Under the pieces are notes generated by a model, which made no database searches, had not been told where the DNA came from, and worked only from the letters and a program-made list of their open reading frames with translations. Shown here in pieces: positions 26,978 to 35,126 of a stretch of 38,871 nucleotides of DNA. This DNA is from CAZKHG01 sp964552655. Lineage in GTDB: Bacteria; Bacteroidota; Bacteroidia; Bacteroidales; Tenuifilaceae. The stretch is from the NCBI GenBank assembly GCA_964552655.1, contig CAZKHG010000029.1:1-38871 (forward strand). The letters run 5' to 3'. The translations under genes were made by a program, and so were the position numbers. Positions within the stretch are counted from its first letter, which is position 1. Every line of letters starts with the position of its first letter.

Positions 26978-27007
26978 TTGTTAGTATATAATATAATTCT
27001 ATTTTTG
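26978..27007 (+). promoter_or_regulatory. Full Bacteroidota promoter before the small lipoprotein
   Basis: TTG (26978-26980) and TATTTTTG (27000-27007) are separated by exactly 19 bases, the textbook TTG-N19-TAnnTTTG arrangement. The start codon follows 35 bases later. The rest of the 246-base spacer after the tricorn gene holds only AT-rich sequence and a weak GTGTG/CACAC hairpin (26844-26862) that might end the upstream transcript. Confidence 0.75.
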
Positions 27008-27041
27008 TCTCGAATTAACTAACAAAAACCTAGACAAGACC

Positions 27042-27200
27042 ATGAAAAAATTTGCTTCATTACTGATGGTTGCTGGTATGCTCTCTTTATTTGCTTGCAA
27101 ATCAGCTCCAGAACAGAAGAAAGAAAGTACAGTTGATACAACTGCTCAAGAACAAGCAGTTGATACAGCAGCAGTTGCTGATACCGCAAAAGCAATGTAA
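27042..27200 (+). CDS. Very small lipoprotein with VDT/ADT repeats
   Basis: The 52-residue frame starts MKKFASLLMVAGMLSLFAC, a full lipoprotein signal with lipobox LFAC (C19). The mature part of only 33 residues is KSAPEQKKE followed by a low-complexity stretch with VDTTAQ, VDTAAV and ADTAKAM. It probably has no fold and lies as a tethered tail on a membrane face. A canonical promoter lies upstream and a strong terminator downstream, so this is a real, independent and probably well-expressed transcription unit. Similar tiny Ala/Asp/Thr-rich lipoproteins occur in other Bacteroidota. The function is unknown. Confidence 0.8.
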   Translation: MKKFASLLMVAGMLSLFACKSAPEQKKESTVDTTAQEQAVDTAAVADTAKAM

Positions 27201-27221
27201 TTTACTTTCTTGAATGAATAA

Positions 27222-27253
27222 AATACCTGCTTTGTAAAGCAGGTATTTTTGTT
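27222..27253. terminator. Strong terminator, probably bidirectional
   Basis: AATACCTGCTTT pairs perfectly with AAAGCAGGTATT over a two-base centre, so the real loop is about six bases. TTTGTTTG follows on the plus strand and TTTTATT on the minus strand. It can serve both the small lipoprotein and aspS. Confidence 0.85.
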
Positions 27254-27269
27254 TGTGGCTATTGTAATT

Positions 27270-29018
27270 CTAAATATTGACTTTAATATTCAACTCTTTC
27301 AGCTGTGCATCAGAAATTGTTGAAGGGGTGTTCATCATAATATCCCTACCGGAGTTATTTTTAGGGAAGGCAATATAATCGCGGATAGAATCTGACCCAC
27401 CAAAAAGGGCACAAAACCTGTCGAACCCAAAAGCAATGCCACCATGCGGGGGCGCTCCATACTTAAATGCGTTCATCAGAAAGCCAAATTGTGCTTCAGC
27501 CTCTTCGGGGCTAAACCCTAATGTTGCAAACATCTTCTGCTGAAGTTTTTTATCAAAAATCCGGATTGACCCGCCGCCAATTTCAACGCCGTTTATCACC
27601 AAGTCGTAAGCATTTGCCCTTATTGCAGAAGGATCTGATTCGAACAGGTGAATATCCTCCGGAACCGGTGAAGTAAACGGGTGGTGCATGGCAAAATACC
27701 TATTAACCTCGTTATCCCACTCCAGCAGAGGGAAGTCAACCACCCATAGAGGAACAAACTCATCCTTTTTTCTCATGTTTAACCTGTTACCCATCTCAAG
27801 CCGGAGTTCGCCCAGCGCGGAGAGGGTTTTGGTTTTATTGCCAGCCATCACCAGAATCAGATCGCCAGGCTTTGCCCCCATCAGGTGAGCCCAACTGGCA
27901 AGCTCATCGGGCGAATAGAACTTATCCACTGAAGATTTAAAACTGCCATCCTCACCACATCTCAGGTAAATCAACCCTTTGCCTCCAACCTGTGGCCGTT
28001 GAACGAATTCAGTCAGCTCATCAATTTGTTTTCTGGTATAATTACTACAACCAGTAGCGCTTAACCCGCCAATATATTCGGAGCTATCGAACACACCAAA
28101 GCCTTTCCCTTTGAGGGCATTGGTAAGATCCACAAAGGTCATCCCAAAACGCATATCGGGTTTATCCGATCCATACAGGTTCATTGCATCCGAATAGGAA
28201 ATCCTTCTGAAGGGTTTATCAAACTCAATCCCTTTAACCGCTTTGAAAAGATATTTCGTCATTCCCTCAAAGGTGTTCAGAATGTCATCACGCTCAATGA
28301 AGGACATTTCGCAGTCAATCTGGGTGAATTCGGGCTGCCTGTCGGCGCGTAAATCCTCATCGCGGAAACATTTTACAATTTGGAAATACTTATCAAACCC
28401 GGCAACCATAAGCAGCTGTTTCAGCTGCTGTGGCGATTGAGGTAGAGCGTAAAACTCACCTGGGTTCATCCGGGAGGGCACTACAAAATCGCGGGCGCCT
28501 TCAGGGGTTGATTTAATGAGAAATGGTGTTTCTACCTCAATAAAACCCTGTGTGTCTAAATATTTTCTTACCTCCTGTGCCATCCGGTGACGAAGCAGGA
28601 TAGCGTTTTTTACCGGATTCCTGCGTAGATCGAGGTACCGGTACTTCATCCTGAGCTCTTCACCGCCATCGGAATCATCCTCGATGGTAAATGGGGGAAC
28701 CTCTGAAGGATTCAATATATGAACCTCTTCAAGCTGAATTTCAATATCCCCGGTAGGTATTTTTGAATTTTTGCTGCTTCTTTCAACGACAATCCCTGAG
28801 ACCTTGATAACGTATTCACGACCAAGTTCATTTACAACTTTCATCAACTCTTCATCCGCTTTTTCATTAACTACCAGCTGTGTAATCCCATACCTGTCGC
28901 GTAAATCGATAAAAGTCATTCCTCCAAGGTTTCTAACCCGCTGAACCCAGCCGCTAAGTATAACTTTTTGATTTACATTTGCAATCCTAAGCTCACCGCA
29001 ATTATGTGTTCTGTACAT
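27270..29018 (-). CDS. aspS: Aspartyl-tRNA synthetase
   Basis: The 582-residue class IIb synthetase charges tRNA-Asp. It has an N-terminal OB-fold anticodon-binding domain (1 to about 105), the aspartate-binding QSPQQLKQ (194-201), class II motif 2 (FRDEDLRADRQPEFTQID, 218-235), a bacterial GAD insertion (about 285-400) and motif 3 near the end (GIAFGFDRFCALFGG). The length is that of the bacterial type (about 580-595). It is divergent from tadA. Whether it is specific for Asp or also charges tRNA-Asn cannot be decided from the sequence alone. Confidence 0.97.
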   Translation of the reverse strand: MYRTHNCGELRIANVNQKVILSGWVQRVRNLGGMTFIDLRDRYGITQLVVNEKADEELMKVVNELGREYVIKVSGIVVERSSKNSKIPTGDIEIQLEEVHILNPSEVPPFTIEDDSDGGEELRMKYRYLDLRRNPVKNAILLRHRMAQEVRKYLDTQGFIEVETPFLIKSTPEGARDFVVPSRMNPGEFYALPQSPQQLKQLLMVAGFDKYFQIVKCFRDEDLRADRQPEFTQIDCEMSFIERDDILNTFEGMTKYLFKAVKGIEFDKPFRRISYSDAMNLYGSDKPDMRFGMTFVDLTNALKGKGFGVFDSSEYIGGLSATGCSNYTRKQIDELTEFVQRPQVGGKGLIYLRCGEDGSFKSSVDKFYSPDELASWAHLMGAKPGDLILVMAGNKTKTLSALGELRLEMGNRLNMRKKDEFVPLWVVDFPLLEWDNEVNRYFAMHHPFTSPVPEDIHLFESDPSAIRANAYDLVINGVEIGGGSIRIFDKKLQQKMFATLGFSPEEAEAQFGFLMNAFKYGAPPHGGIAFGFDRFCALFGGSDSIRDYIAFPKNNSGRDIMMNTPSTISDAQLKELNIKVNI

Positions 29019-29118
29019 TTCTTAAAATTTAATCATGCGAAAGTATAAAGAAAATACAGATACAATTACATTAGATTAATTTTTTTGCAACTTTTGCATT
29101 CACTAAAAAATTAAAAAG

Positions 29119-29565
29119 ATGTTACTTCAACCCTCTGATGAATATTTCATGCAGGAAGCGTTAAAAGAGGCCCGCAAGGCAGGTGAACGGGGAGAAGTGC
29201 CTATTGGAGCAGTGGTTGTTTGCAATAACCAGATCATTTCCAGGGCTTACAACCTGACTGAAACGCTGAATGATCCGACTGCTCATGCTGAGATGCAGGC
29301 AATAACCGCAGCAACCAATCATCTGGGAGGAAAATACCTGGACCAATGCACTATTTATGTAACCATCGAACCTTGTATAATGTGCGCCGGGGCTTTAAGC
29401 TGGGCACAAATAGGCAAGATTGTATTTGGAGCCAACGATCCAAAACGTGGTTATCATCTGGTTAATGGCGATATTCTTCACCCAAAAACCATAGTGAAAT
29501 CAGGGGTTTTAAAAGAGGAGTGTGGTAAAATGGTTTCAGCATTTTTTAAGAAAAAAAGAAAATAG
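29119..29565 (+). CDS. tadA: tRNA-specific adenosine deaminase
   Basis: The 148-residue zinc enzyme deaminates A34 of tRNA-Arg(ACG) to inosine. It shows the proton-shuttle motif HAE (H56-A-E58) and the zinc ligands PCIMC (C86, C89), with H56 as the third ligand. It also has the usual VPIGAVVV and the ending GVLKEECGKMVSAFFKKKR. The length matches TadA rather than guanine deaminase. The ATG at 29119 is the only sensible start. The HAD phosphatase gene follows 53 bases later on the same strand, and the window's main run of RNA-modification genes begins here. Confidence 0.94.
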   Translation: MLLQPSDEYFMQEALKEARKAGERGEVPIGAVVVCNNQIISRAYNLTETLNDPTAHAEMQAITAATNHLGGKYLDQCTIYVTIEPCIMCAGALSWAQIGKIVFGANDPKRGYHLVNGDILHPKTIVKSGVLKEECGKMVSAFFKKKRK

Positions 29566-29569
29566 CCCT

Positions 29570-29577
29570 TATCTTTG
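29570..29577 (+). promoter_or_regulatory. Possible -7 element in the tadA-HAD gap
   Basis: TATCTTTG matches TAnnTTTG, and the following HAD gene also has a good AGGAG site about nine bases before its ATG. No TTG is seen upstream. Confidence 0.35.
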
Positions 29578-29618
29578 TAATGATTTCCTTACTAAAACCA
29601 ATACAGGAGTTCTGATAA

Positions 29619-30449
29619 ATGCGCCATATCAAAATAATTTTCTCGGATATTGACGGAACCCTTCTGGATGGGAAACGTGAGCTGGCGATGGAAACCACAG
29701 AAGAGATCAAGCGCGTTTCGGCAAAATATGGGTTACCCTTTGTAATGGTCTCCGCAAGAACTCCATCCGGACTCCAACACCTTTATAACCAGCTGAATTC
29801 TGCCGATCCTGCAATTTGTTTCAACGGGGCATTGATTCTTTCACATCTTGAGGAAGACAACCTAAAACACCTTACTCTGTCCAGCACATCAATCGATTAC
29901 CTGGCGGTAAAATGGATGCATAAGAAAGCCAACGAATTACAGCTGCATTCCAGTTTCTTTTCTGAGGATACCTGGGTTACAGATGAACGGGATTATTGGA
30001 CAATCAGGGAGGAGAATAATACAAAAACCAACGCCCTCATCACTAATACCGATATTTACCTTACAGGAATGTTCAAAGAAAACAAGCCTGTACACAAGGT
30101 TATGATTATGGGCGACTTGAATATCCTGGATATTTATGAGCAGGAATCAAGAAATACGCTCAGTGAAAAGGTGAATATTTACCGTTCCAAAGAAACCTAC
30201 CTCGAAATTTCCCCCAAAAGCGTAACCAAAGCCACAGCTTGTAAATTCATTTTGAATCGGTTAGGAATTTCACCACAGGATGCATTGGCTTTTGGTGATA
30301 ATTATAATGATACAGAGATGCTTAAGATGGTGGGAGCCGGAGTGGCAATGGATAATGCTCCGGATGCTGTTAAAAAAGTTGCCAACTTTATCGCACCATC
30401 CAACAAGGCAAACGGGGTGGCTACAATTCTGAAAAGCTATTTCCCTTAA
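29619..30449 (+). CDS. Cof-type HAD-IIB phosphatase
   Basis: The 276-residue protein is a haloacid-dehalogenase-superfamily phosphatase of the Cof/YbiV type. Motif I DIDGTLL carries the nucleophile D10 and acid D12, motif II is the serine in VSARTPSG, motif III is K204, and motif IV is GDNYND (226-231). A C2B cap domain lies between motifs II and III. These enzymes act on small sugar or nucleotide phosphates and pyridoxal phosphate; the substrate cannot be told from sequence. A clear AGGAG ribosome binding site supports the ATG at 29619. The U32 gene begins 10 bases after its stop, so the two are probably one operon. Confidence 0.92.
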   Translation: MRHIKIIFSDIDGTLLDGKRELAMETTEEIKRVSAKYGLPFVMVSARTPSGLQHLYNQLNSADPAICFNGALILSHLEEDNLKHLTLSSTSIDYLAVKWMHKKANELQLHSSFFSEDTWVTDERDYWTIREENNTKTNALITNTDIYLTGMFKENKPVHKVMIMGDLNILDIYEQESRNTLSEKVNIYRSKETYLEISPKSVTKATACKFILNRLGISPQDALAFGDNYNDTEMLKMVGAGVAMDNAPDAVKKVANFIAPSNKANGVATILKSYFP

Positions 30450-30459
30450 CCTGGAATTG

Positions 30460-32286
30460 ATGAAAACTCTGGAACTGCTTAGCCCGGCAAAAGATTATGA
30501 AACAGGAATTGCGGCCATTAACCATGGTGCCGATGCTGTATATATCGGTGCATCCAGGTTTGGTGCCCGTGAAAAAGCCCCGAATTCACTGAGCACGATT
30601 GAAAAACTTGCCAGCTACGCCCACCTTTTCAATGCTAAAGTTTATGTAACCTTCAATACCATAATATTCGATAACGAACTTTCTGATGCTGAAAATCTGA
30701 TTAACGATATTTATCGAACCGGTGCTGATGCCCTGATAATTCAGGATTTTGGGATTCTGGGCATGAAACTTCCCCCTGTTCCACTTTATGCTAGTACACA
30801 AATGCATAACAGTACATCGGAAAAAATTAATTTTCTGCATGCTATTGGTTTTAAGAGAGTTATTTTACCCAGGGAATTAACTATTCCGGAGATTTCAGAG
30901 ATAAAAAGTAAAACTAAAATTGACCTGGAGTTTTTTATCCATGGTGCGTTGTGCGTTAGCTACAGCGGACAATGTTACATGAGCCAGGCCATTACCGGGC
31001 GAAGCGCAAACCGGGGTGCTTGCGCTCAACCCTGTCGGTCAAGCTACGATTTGATAGACGGTGCGGGAAAAGTGCTTGTTAAAGATAAACACATACTATC
31101 GCTTAAAGATTTGAACTTGTCGGATTATATTGCGGATCTGGTAAAAGCAGGTATTACATCATTCAAAATTGAGGGGCGTATGAAGGATATTGCCTATGTA
31201 AAAAATATCACAGCTTACTACCACAAACTTCTGAACAATTTTATAGTTCAAAACGCCGAATATAAAAGGTCTTCATCGGGCACTTGTGTATTCGAATTTG
31301 AACCCGACCCTAATAAAAGTTTTAACCGGGGTTTTACCAATCATTTCATAAAAGGAAGAGGAAAAAATCAATCATCAATGGTTACCCAGAAATCAATTGG
31401 GGAAAAGATTGGCAAGGTGGACCAGATAACCAAACAATGGTTTACCATTGAAGGAAATCTACCTGTAAATAATGGCGATGGTTTGTGTTACCTCGATTCA
31501 AATGATAAACTAACCGGGATCAGGGTAAATAGGGTTGAGGGCAATAAAATATTCCCTTTTGGAAAATTTTCTGAAATAAAGAGCGGTGTTGAGATATTTA
31601 AGAATTTCGATTTTGAATTTAACAAAACTCTTTCAGGTGATTCCGCTACCCGGCTGGTTGATTGTATAATAAAGATTATCAAATCAAACAATGAAATAGT
31701 ATTTTCAATTTCAGATAATGAGGGCAATGAGGTGAACTTAAATACCGATTTTAAAGTGGAACCTCCAAAAAACAGGGAAAAAGCGAAAGAAACATTAAGA
31801 AATCAACTTATAAAAAGGGGAAATTCAGCTTTCAATGTTACGGATGTGATAATTGGCAATGATTGTTCTTTCTTTATGCCAATTTCATCGATAAATGCTA
31901 TACGTAGAATGCTTTTCGAAAAATTGGCTGATAGAAGAGTTGCAAACTATAAAAGAGAAGAGGCAGCCATACCGGCAAGTAATGTACCATACCCTTCAAG
32001 AATTATTGATTACAGGGGAAACGTTGCCAATCACCTTTCGAAAGAATTATACCTTAAGCATGGGGTGGAATCACTAAATAAAGCATTTGAAATATCACCT
32101 CCGGCAAACGCCGATCTGATGACGACGCGATACTGCATTAAATTTGAACTTGGAATTTGTCCCTCTAAACAGGATGGAAAACTAACCGGTGAACTATATT
32201 TGAGGGAAAATAAAAAGTTGTACCTATTGGAGTTTGATTGCAAAAGTTGCTTGATGAAAGTGAAACAAGTAAATAAAAAACAATGA
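30460..32286 (+). CDS. U32 family protein (RlhA-like), probable RNA hydroxylase
   Basis: The 608-residue protein starts at the ATG at 30460, directly after a TTG that could extend it by one codon. It has the N-terminal TIM-barrel-like region (LELLSPAKD, GADAVYIG), then the U32 signature EFFIHGALCVSYSGQCYMS with C165 and C172, followed by GRSANRGACAQPCR with C188 and C192. The four cysteines probably hold an iron-sulfur cluster. The C-terminal half is of the DUF3656 type and carries four more cysteines. E. coli RlhA, of the same family, makes 5-hydroxycytidine at C2501 of 23S rRNA; older annotation calls these 'peptidase U32'. The stop codon overlaps the next start (ATGA). Confidence 0.9.
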   Translation: MKTLELLSPAKDYETGIAAINHGADAVYIGASRFGAREKAPNSLSTIEKLASYAHLFNAKVYVTFNTIIFDNELSDAENLINDIYRTGADALIIQDFGILGMKLPPVPLYASTQMHNSTSEKINFLHAIGFKRVILPRELTIPEISEIKSKTKIDLEFFIHGALCVSYSGQCYMSQAITGRSANRGACAQPCRSSYDLIDGAGKVLVKDKHILSLKDLNLSDYIADLVKAGITSFKIEGRMKDIAYVKNITAYYHKLLNNFIVQNAEYKRSSSGTCVFEFEPDPNKSFNRGFTNHFIKGRGKNQSSMVTQKSIGEKIGKVDQITKQWFTIEGNLPVNNGDGLCYLDSNDKLTGIRVNRVEGNKIFPFGKFSEIKSGVEIFKNFDFEFNKTLSGDSATRLVDCIIKIIKSNNEIVFSISDNEGNEVNLNTDFKVEPPKNREKAKETLRNQLIKRGNSAFNVTDVIIGNDCSFFMPISSINAIRRMLFEKLADRRVANYKREEAAIPASNVPYPSRIIDYRGNVANHLSKELYLKHGVESLNKAFEISPPANADLMTTRYCIKFELGICPSKQDGKLTGELYLRENKKLYLLEFDCKSCLMKVKQVNKKQ

Positions 32287-33182
32287 ATTTATTCTATTCT
32301 TCCAGCTGGACCGATTATGAGCTGATTGATACCGGGGGCTTTGAGAAGCTTGAGCGTTTTGGGAGTCAGGTTGTGGCTCGCCCAGAACCGCAGGCAATCT
32401 GGGATAAATCGCTGGGTGAGAGTGAGTGGCAAAAATTGGCTGACGCCTACTTTAAACTCCACCCTGTTAAATCAGGTTCAAATCAGAATGCAAGCGGAAA
32501 TGAGCGTGGTGAGTGGCAGATAAAAACTAATGCACAACAACAATGGTATATCAATTATATTAGCAACGAAATGAAACTGAAATTCCGGCTTGGGCTAACC
32601 TCTTTCAGCCATATTGGACTTTTCCCGGAGCAAGTTTCAAACTGGAACTTTATATTCGATACAATTACAAACCTTAAGCAATCACCCGTAAAAGTGTTAA
32701 ACCTTTTTGCATATACAGGAGGTGCATCCCTGGCAGCAAAAGCGGCAGGGGCTGATGTTACACATGTTGATTCCGTAAAACAGGTAATTACCTGGGCGCG
32801 GGAAAACATGGAACTTAGCGGTTTAAATGGCATCCGTTGGATTGTGGAAGATGCGGTAAAATTTGTAAACCGTGAAGTCCGGCGGGGAAATAAATACCAG
32901 GGTATAATTCTTGATCCGCCAGCGTATGGAAGAGGGGCTGAGGGTGAAAAATGGATTCTTGAGGATAGCATAAATAACCTGCTAAAGTCATGCAGAGAAC
33001 TGCTTGATGATCATGGATTTGTAATATTAAACCTTTACTCCATGGGTTTTTCGTCGTTAATAGCCCAAAATCTTTTAACCACAGTTTTCCGGGTTAACGA
33101 TGTGGAAACAGGTGAACTTTTTTTACCTGATAACGCCGGGCGCAAACTTCCCCTGGGTGTTTTAAGCAGATTTCAACGTTAG
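32283..33182 (+). CDS. RlmI-like class I SAM-dependent methyltransferase
   Basis: The 299-residue protein has SAM motif I VLNLFAYTGGASL (138-150), an acidic post-I stretch HVDSVKQ (161-167) and motif IV ILDPPAYGRG (209-218). These match the Pfam methyltransferase family of RlmI/RlmK, which modify 23S rRNA. It lacks the N-terminal PUA domain of E. coli RlmI (about 396 residues); a divergent N-terminal region of about 120 residues takes its place. Translation is coupled to the U32 gene by a four-base ATGA overlap, and the DNA methyltransferase gene follows 17 bases later. The target RNA and the modified base are not known; the family includes both C5 and N methylators. Confidence 0.85.
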   Translation: MNLFYSSSWTDYELIDTGGFEKLERFGSQVVARPEPQAIWDKSLGESEWQKLADAYFKLHPVKSGSNQNASGNERGEWQIKTNAQQQWYINYISNEMKLKFRLGLTSFSHIGLFPEQVSNWNFIFDTITNLKQSPVKVLNLFAYTGGASLAAKAAGADVTHVDSVKQVITWARENMELSGLNGIRWIVEDAVKFVNREVRRGNKYQGIILDPPAYGRGAEGEKWILEDSINNLLKSCRELLDDHGFVILNLYSMGFSSLIAQNLLTTVFRVNDVETGELFLPDNAGRKLPLGVLSRFQR

Positions 33183-33199
33183 CTCAATTACTATTTCAA

Positions 33200-34369
33200 A
33201 TGAAAGAATTCAGGTTCATTGATCTTTTTTGCGGGGTGGGTGGTTTTCATTTAGCAATGAAGAGCCTGGGCGGTGAGTGTGTTTTTGCATCAGATATTGA
33301 TCCTGATTGCCGGAGTGTTTACTTTAATAATTTTGGTTTACAACCCGTTGGGGATATCACTAAAGTGGATGAGCAGAATATTCCCAAACATGATGTACTT
33401 TGTGCCGGATTTCCATGCCAATCCTTTTCAAAAGCGGGGAATAGAAAAGGGATAAACGATCCCAGAGGAACACTTTTTTTTGATGTTATCCGTATAGCCG
33501 ATTACCACAAACCGAAGTACATGATACTCGAGAATGTCAGGAATCTGGCCGGCCATGACAAGGGTAATACATGGAAAGTTATTCATTACAACCTTGAAAA
33601 ATCAGGCTACAACGTTTCATCGGAACCGATTATCTTTAGTCCGCACTATTTGGGCATCCCGCAGCACCGCGAAAGGGTTTTCATCCTTTGTAAAAGGAAA
33701 GATCTGGGAGAACTGCCCCCATTTACCTTTAACCGAAAAAAAATTCCTGAAAGCAGCGCGCTATCAATATTGCAATCAGATTCTGAAATAGAAAACATCA
33801 ATAGTTACAGGTTAAATGCCAAAGAGGTGGATCTGATTAATCTGTGGAACGAGTTTATCAAAAACATTAAAAGTGATTTACCCGGGTTCCCGATTTGGAG
33901 CGAATGGCTTAAAGAGCTGAACGGGATAGACAATTTAAACCAATTCCCAGCCTGGAAGCAGGATTTCATCAAAAAGAATAATAATCTGTATTCTCAGAAC
34001 AAGGAGTTTATCAAAAAGTGGATTGAAAAAGCCAGATCAAATCCATATTTTACAGGGGCAAAAGCCAGGTTTGAGTGGCAAGCCGGGAAAATGAAAAACC
34101 CTGATCTTTGGCAAACCATTATGCATTTCAGGCCATCCGGTTTACGGGCTAAAGCACCAACCCACTTCCCTGCCCTTGTTGCAATAACACAAACATCCAT
34201 TATCGGCCCTCTTAAACGCAAACTCACACCCCGTGAGTGTGCGCGATTGCAAAGCATCCCCGATTCCTACAAATTACATTCAAGCGACAGGGTTGCTTAC
34301 AAGCAGTTGGGCAACTCAGTGAATGTTGAAGTAGTTAAGATGTTTGCCGGTATATTACTTCATTCCTGA
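33200..34369 (+). CDS. DNA (cytosine-5-) methyltransferase, no restriction partner nearby
   Basis: The 389-residue protein has the full set of C5-methyltransferase motifs: I FIDLFCGVGGF (6-16), IV AGFPCQSFS with the catalytic C73, VI ENVRN (111-115), VIII QHRERVF (155-161), IX LTPRECARLQ (342-351) and X YKQLGNSVNV (367-376). The target-recognition region (about 175-335) contains a Trp-rich stretch (PIWSEWLKEL, FPAWKQDF, KKWIEKA) and RPSGLRAKAPTHFPALVA. The recognition sequence cannot be read from it. No restriction endonuclease gene lies within the window on either side. It is close behind the RlmI-like gene and probably in its operon. GC content and codon use are not visibly different from the neighbours. 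Confidence 0.93.
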   Translation: MKEFRFIDLFCGVGGFHLAMKSLGGECVFASDIDPDCRSVYFNNFGLQPVGDITKVDEQNIPKHDVLCAGFPCQSFSKAGNRKGINDPRGTLFFDVIRIADYHKPKYMILENVRNLAGHDKGNTWKVIHYNLEKSGYNVSSEPIIFSPHYLGIPQHRERVFILCKRKDLGELPPFTFNRKKIPESSALSILQSDSEIENINSYRLNAKEVDLINLWNEFIKNIKSDLPGFPIWSEWLKELNGIDNLNQFPAWKQDFIKKNNNLYSQNKEFIKKWIEKARSNPYFTGAKARFEWQAGKMKNPDLWQTIMHFRPSGLRAKAPTHFPALVAITQTSIIGPLKRKLTPRECARLQSIPDSYKLHSSDRVAYKQLGNSVNVEVVKMFAGILLHS

Positions 34370-34476
34370 TATTCTTGCTCTGATATAGTTTTCAGTAATT
34401 ACGGGGTTCCTATTTTGGTGACTGTAAACACCACATTATCTATCTATTATAATCAAATAAATTGTTTTTTGAAATA

Positions 34477-34497
34477 TTTGAACATTCGTTCAGTTTT
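34477..34497 (+). terminator. Weak terminator downstream of the DNA methyltransferase
   Basis: A five-pair stem TGAAC/GTTCA with loop ATTC is followed by GTTTTTTT. The stem is short and lies 107 bases after the stop codon. The rest of the 264-base gap (34370-34633) is AT-rich with no other structure that I can see. Confidence 0.3.
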
Positions 34498-34633
34498 TTT
34501 CCTAAATTGCACATAATTCGTATTGAATGGAGATTAAAAGGATGCTGTTGATATATGAATTGCTGTTAAAATTTTAAAATTAATTTTTCCACAAATAGTT
34601 CATTTATTAAACCTTAACTTAAATCTATTAATT

Positions 34634-34972
34634 ATGGGAGCAGCAATTGTAATCTACCTTGCGATCATCGTATTAATGATTGCATCTATTTGGATAATCT
34701 TTACAAAAGCCGGCAAACCGGGCTGGGCATGCCTCATCCCGATTTACAACATTATCGTATTGCTTCAGGTGGTTGGAAAACCCTGGTGGTGGCTTCTGCT
34801 AATGCTTATTCCAATTGTTAACATTGTAATTTTAATCATCGTTTATCACAACCTGTCTTTATCATTTGGGAAGGGTGCTGGCTTTACTGTAGGTATTATT
34901 TTCCTGGCTTTTATCTTTCTCCCCATACTTGCATTTGGTGATGCAAAATACATTGGACCGGGTGGAAAATAA
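34634..34972 (+). CDS. DUF5684-type small membrane protein
   Basis: The 112-residue protein has four hydrophobic segments (about 3-23, 30-47, 52-70 and 82-101). It shows the DUF5684 pattern KAGKPGWACLIPIYNIIVLL, GKPWWWLLLMLIPIVNIV and the ending FGDAKY. Homologues sometimes sit next to signal peptidase genes, but none is present here. It lies in the inner membrane; the function is unknown. It forms its own unit, ended by a strong terminator. Confidence 0.8.
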   Translation: MGAAIVIYLAIIVLMIASIWIIFTKAGKPGWACLIPIYNIIVLLQVVGKPWWWLLLMLIPIVNIVILIIVYHNLSLSFGKGAGFTVGIIFLAFIFLPILAFGDAKYIGPGGK

Positions 34973-34999
34973 ATATAAATAACTAATCGTTATCTTTTT

Positions 35000-35028
35000 A
35001 AGGGTGTTGAGGAAACACCCTTTTTTTT
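35000..35028 (+). terminator. Strong terminator of the DUF5684 gene
   Basis: AAGGGTGTT pairs with AACACCCTT around the loop GAGGA and is followed by eight T from 35021. It begins 28 bases after the stop codon. Confidence 0.9.
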
Positions 35029-35043
35029 ATTGGTCAAATTTTC

Positions 35044-35051
35044 TACTTTTG
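35044..35051 (+). promoter_or_regulatory. Possible -7 element of the transglutaminase pair
   Basis: TACTTTTG matches TAnnTTTG 75 bases before the ATG at 35127, just after the preceding terminator. No TTG occurs at 19-21 bases upstream. Confidence 0.35.
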
Positions 35052-35126
35052 AGATGATCTATGAGTAAACTAAATTTTGAAATTCCTCTCTAATACAATA
35101 ATTATCTAACCTAAAAATAATTAACC

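Noticed and set aside
33200..34369. A restriction-modification system around the DNA methyltransferase
   Set aside because: Neighbours on both sides are an RNA methyltransferase and a DUF5684 membrane protein; no endonuclease, Vsr or HNH-like gene is visible in the window.
34370..34633. Possible small RNA or riboswitch in the longest gap
   Set aside because: The gap is AT-rich with only one weak five-pair hairpin; no conserved riboswitch core can be recognised.
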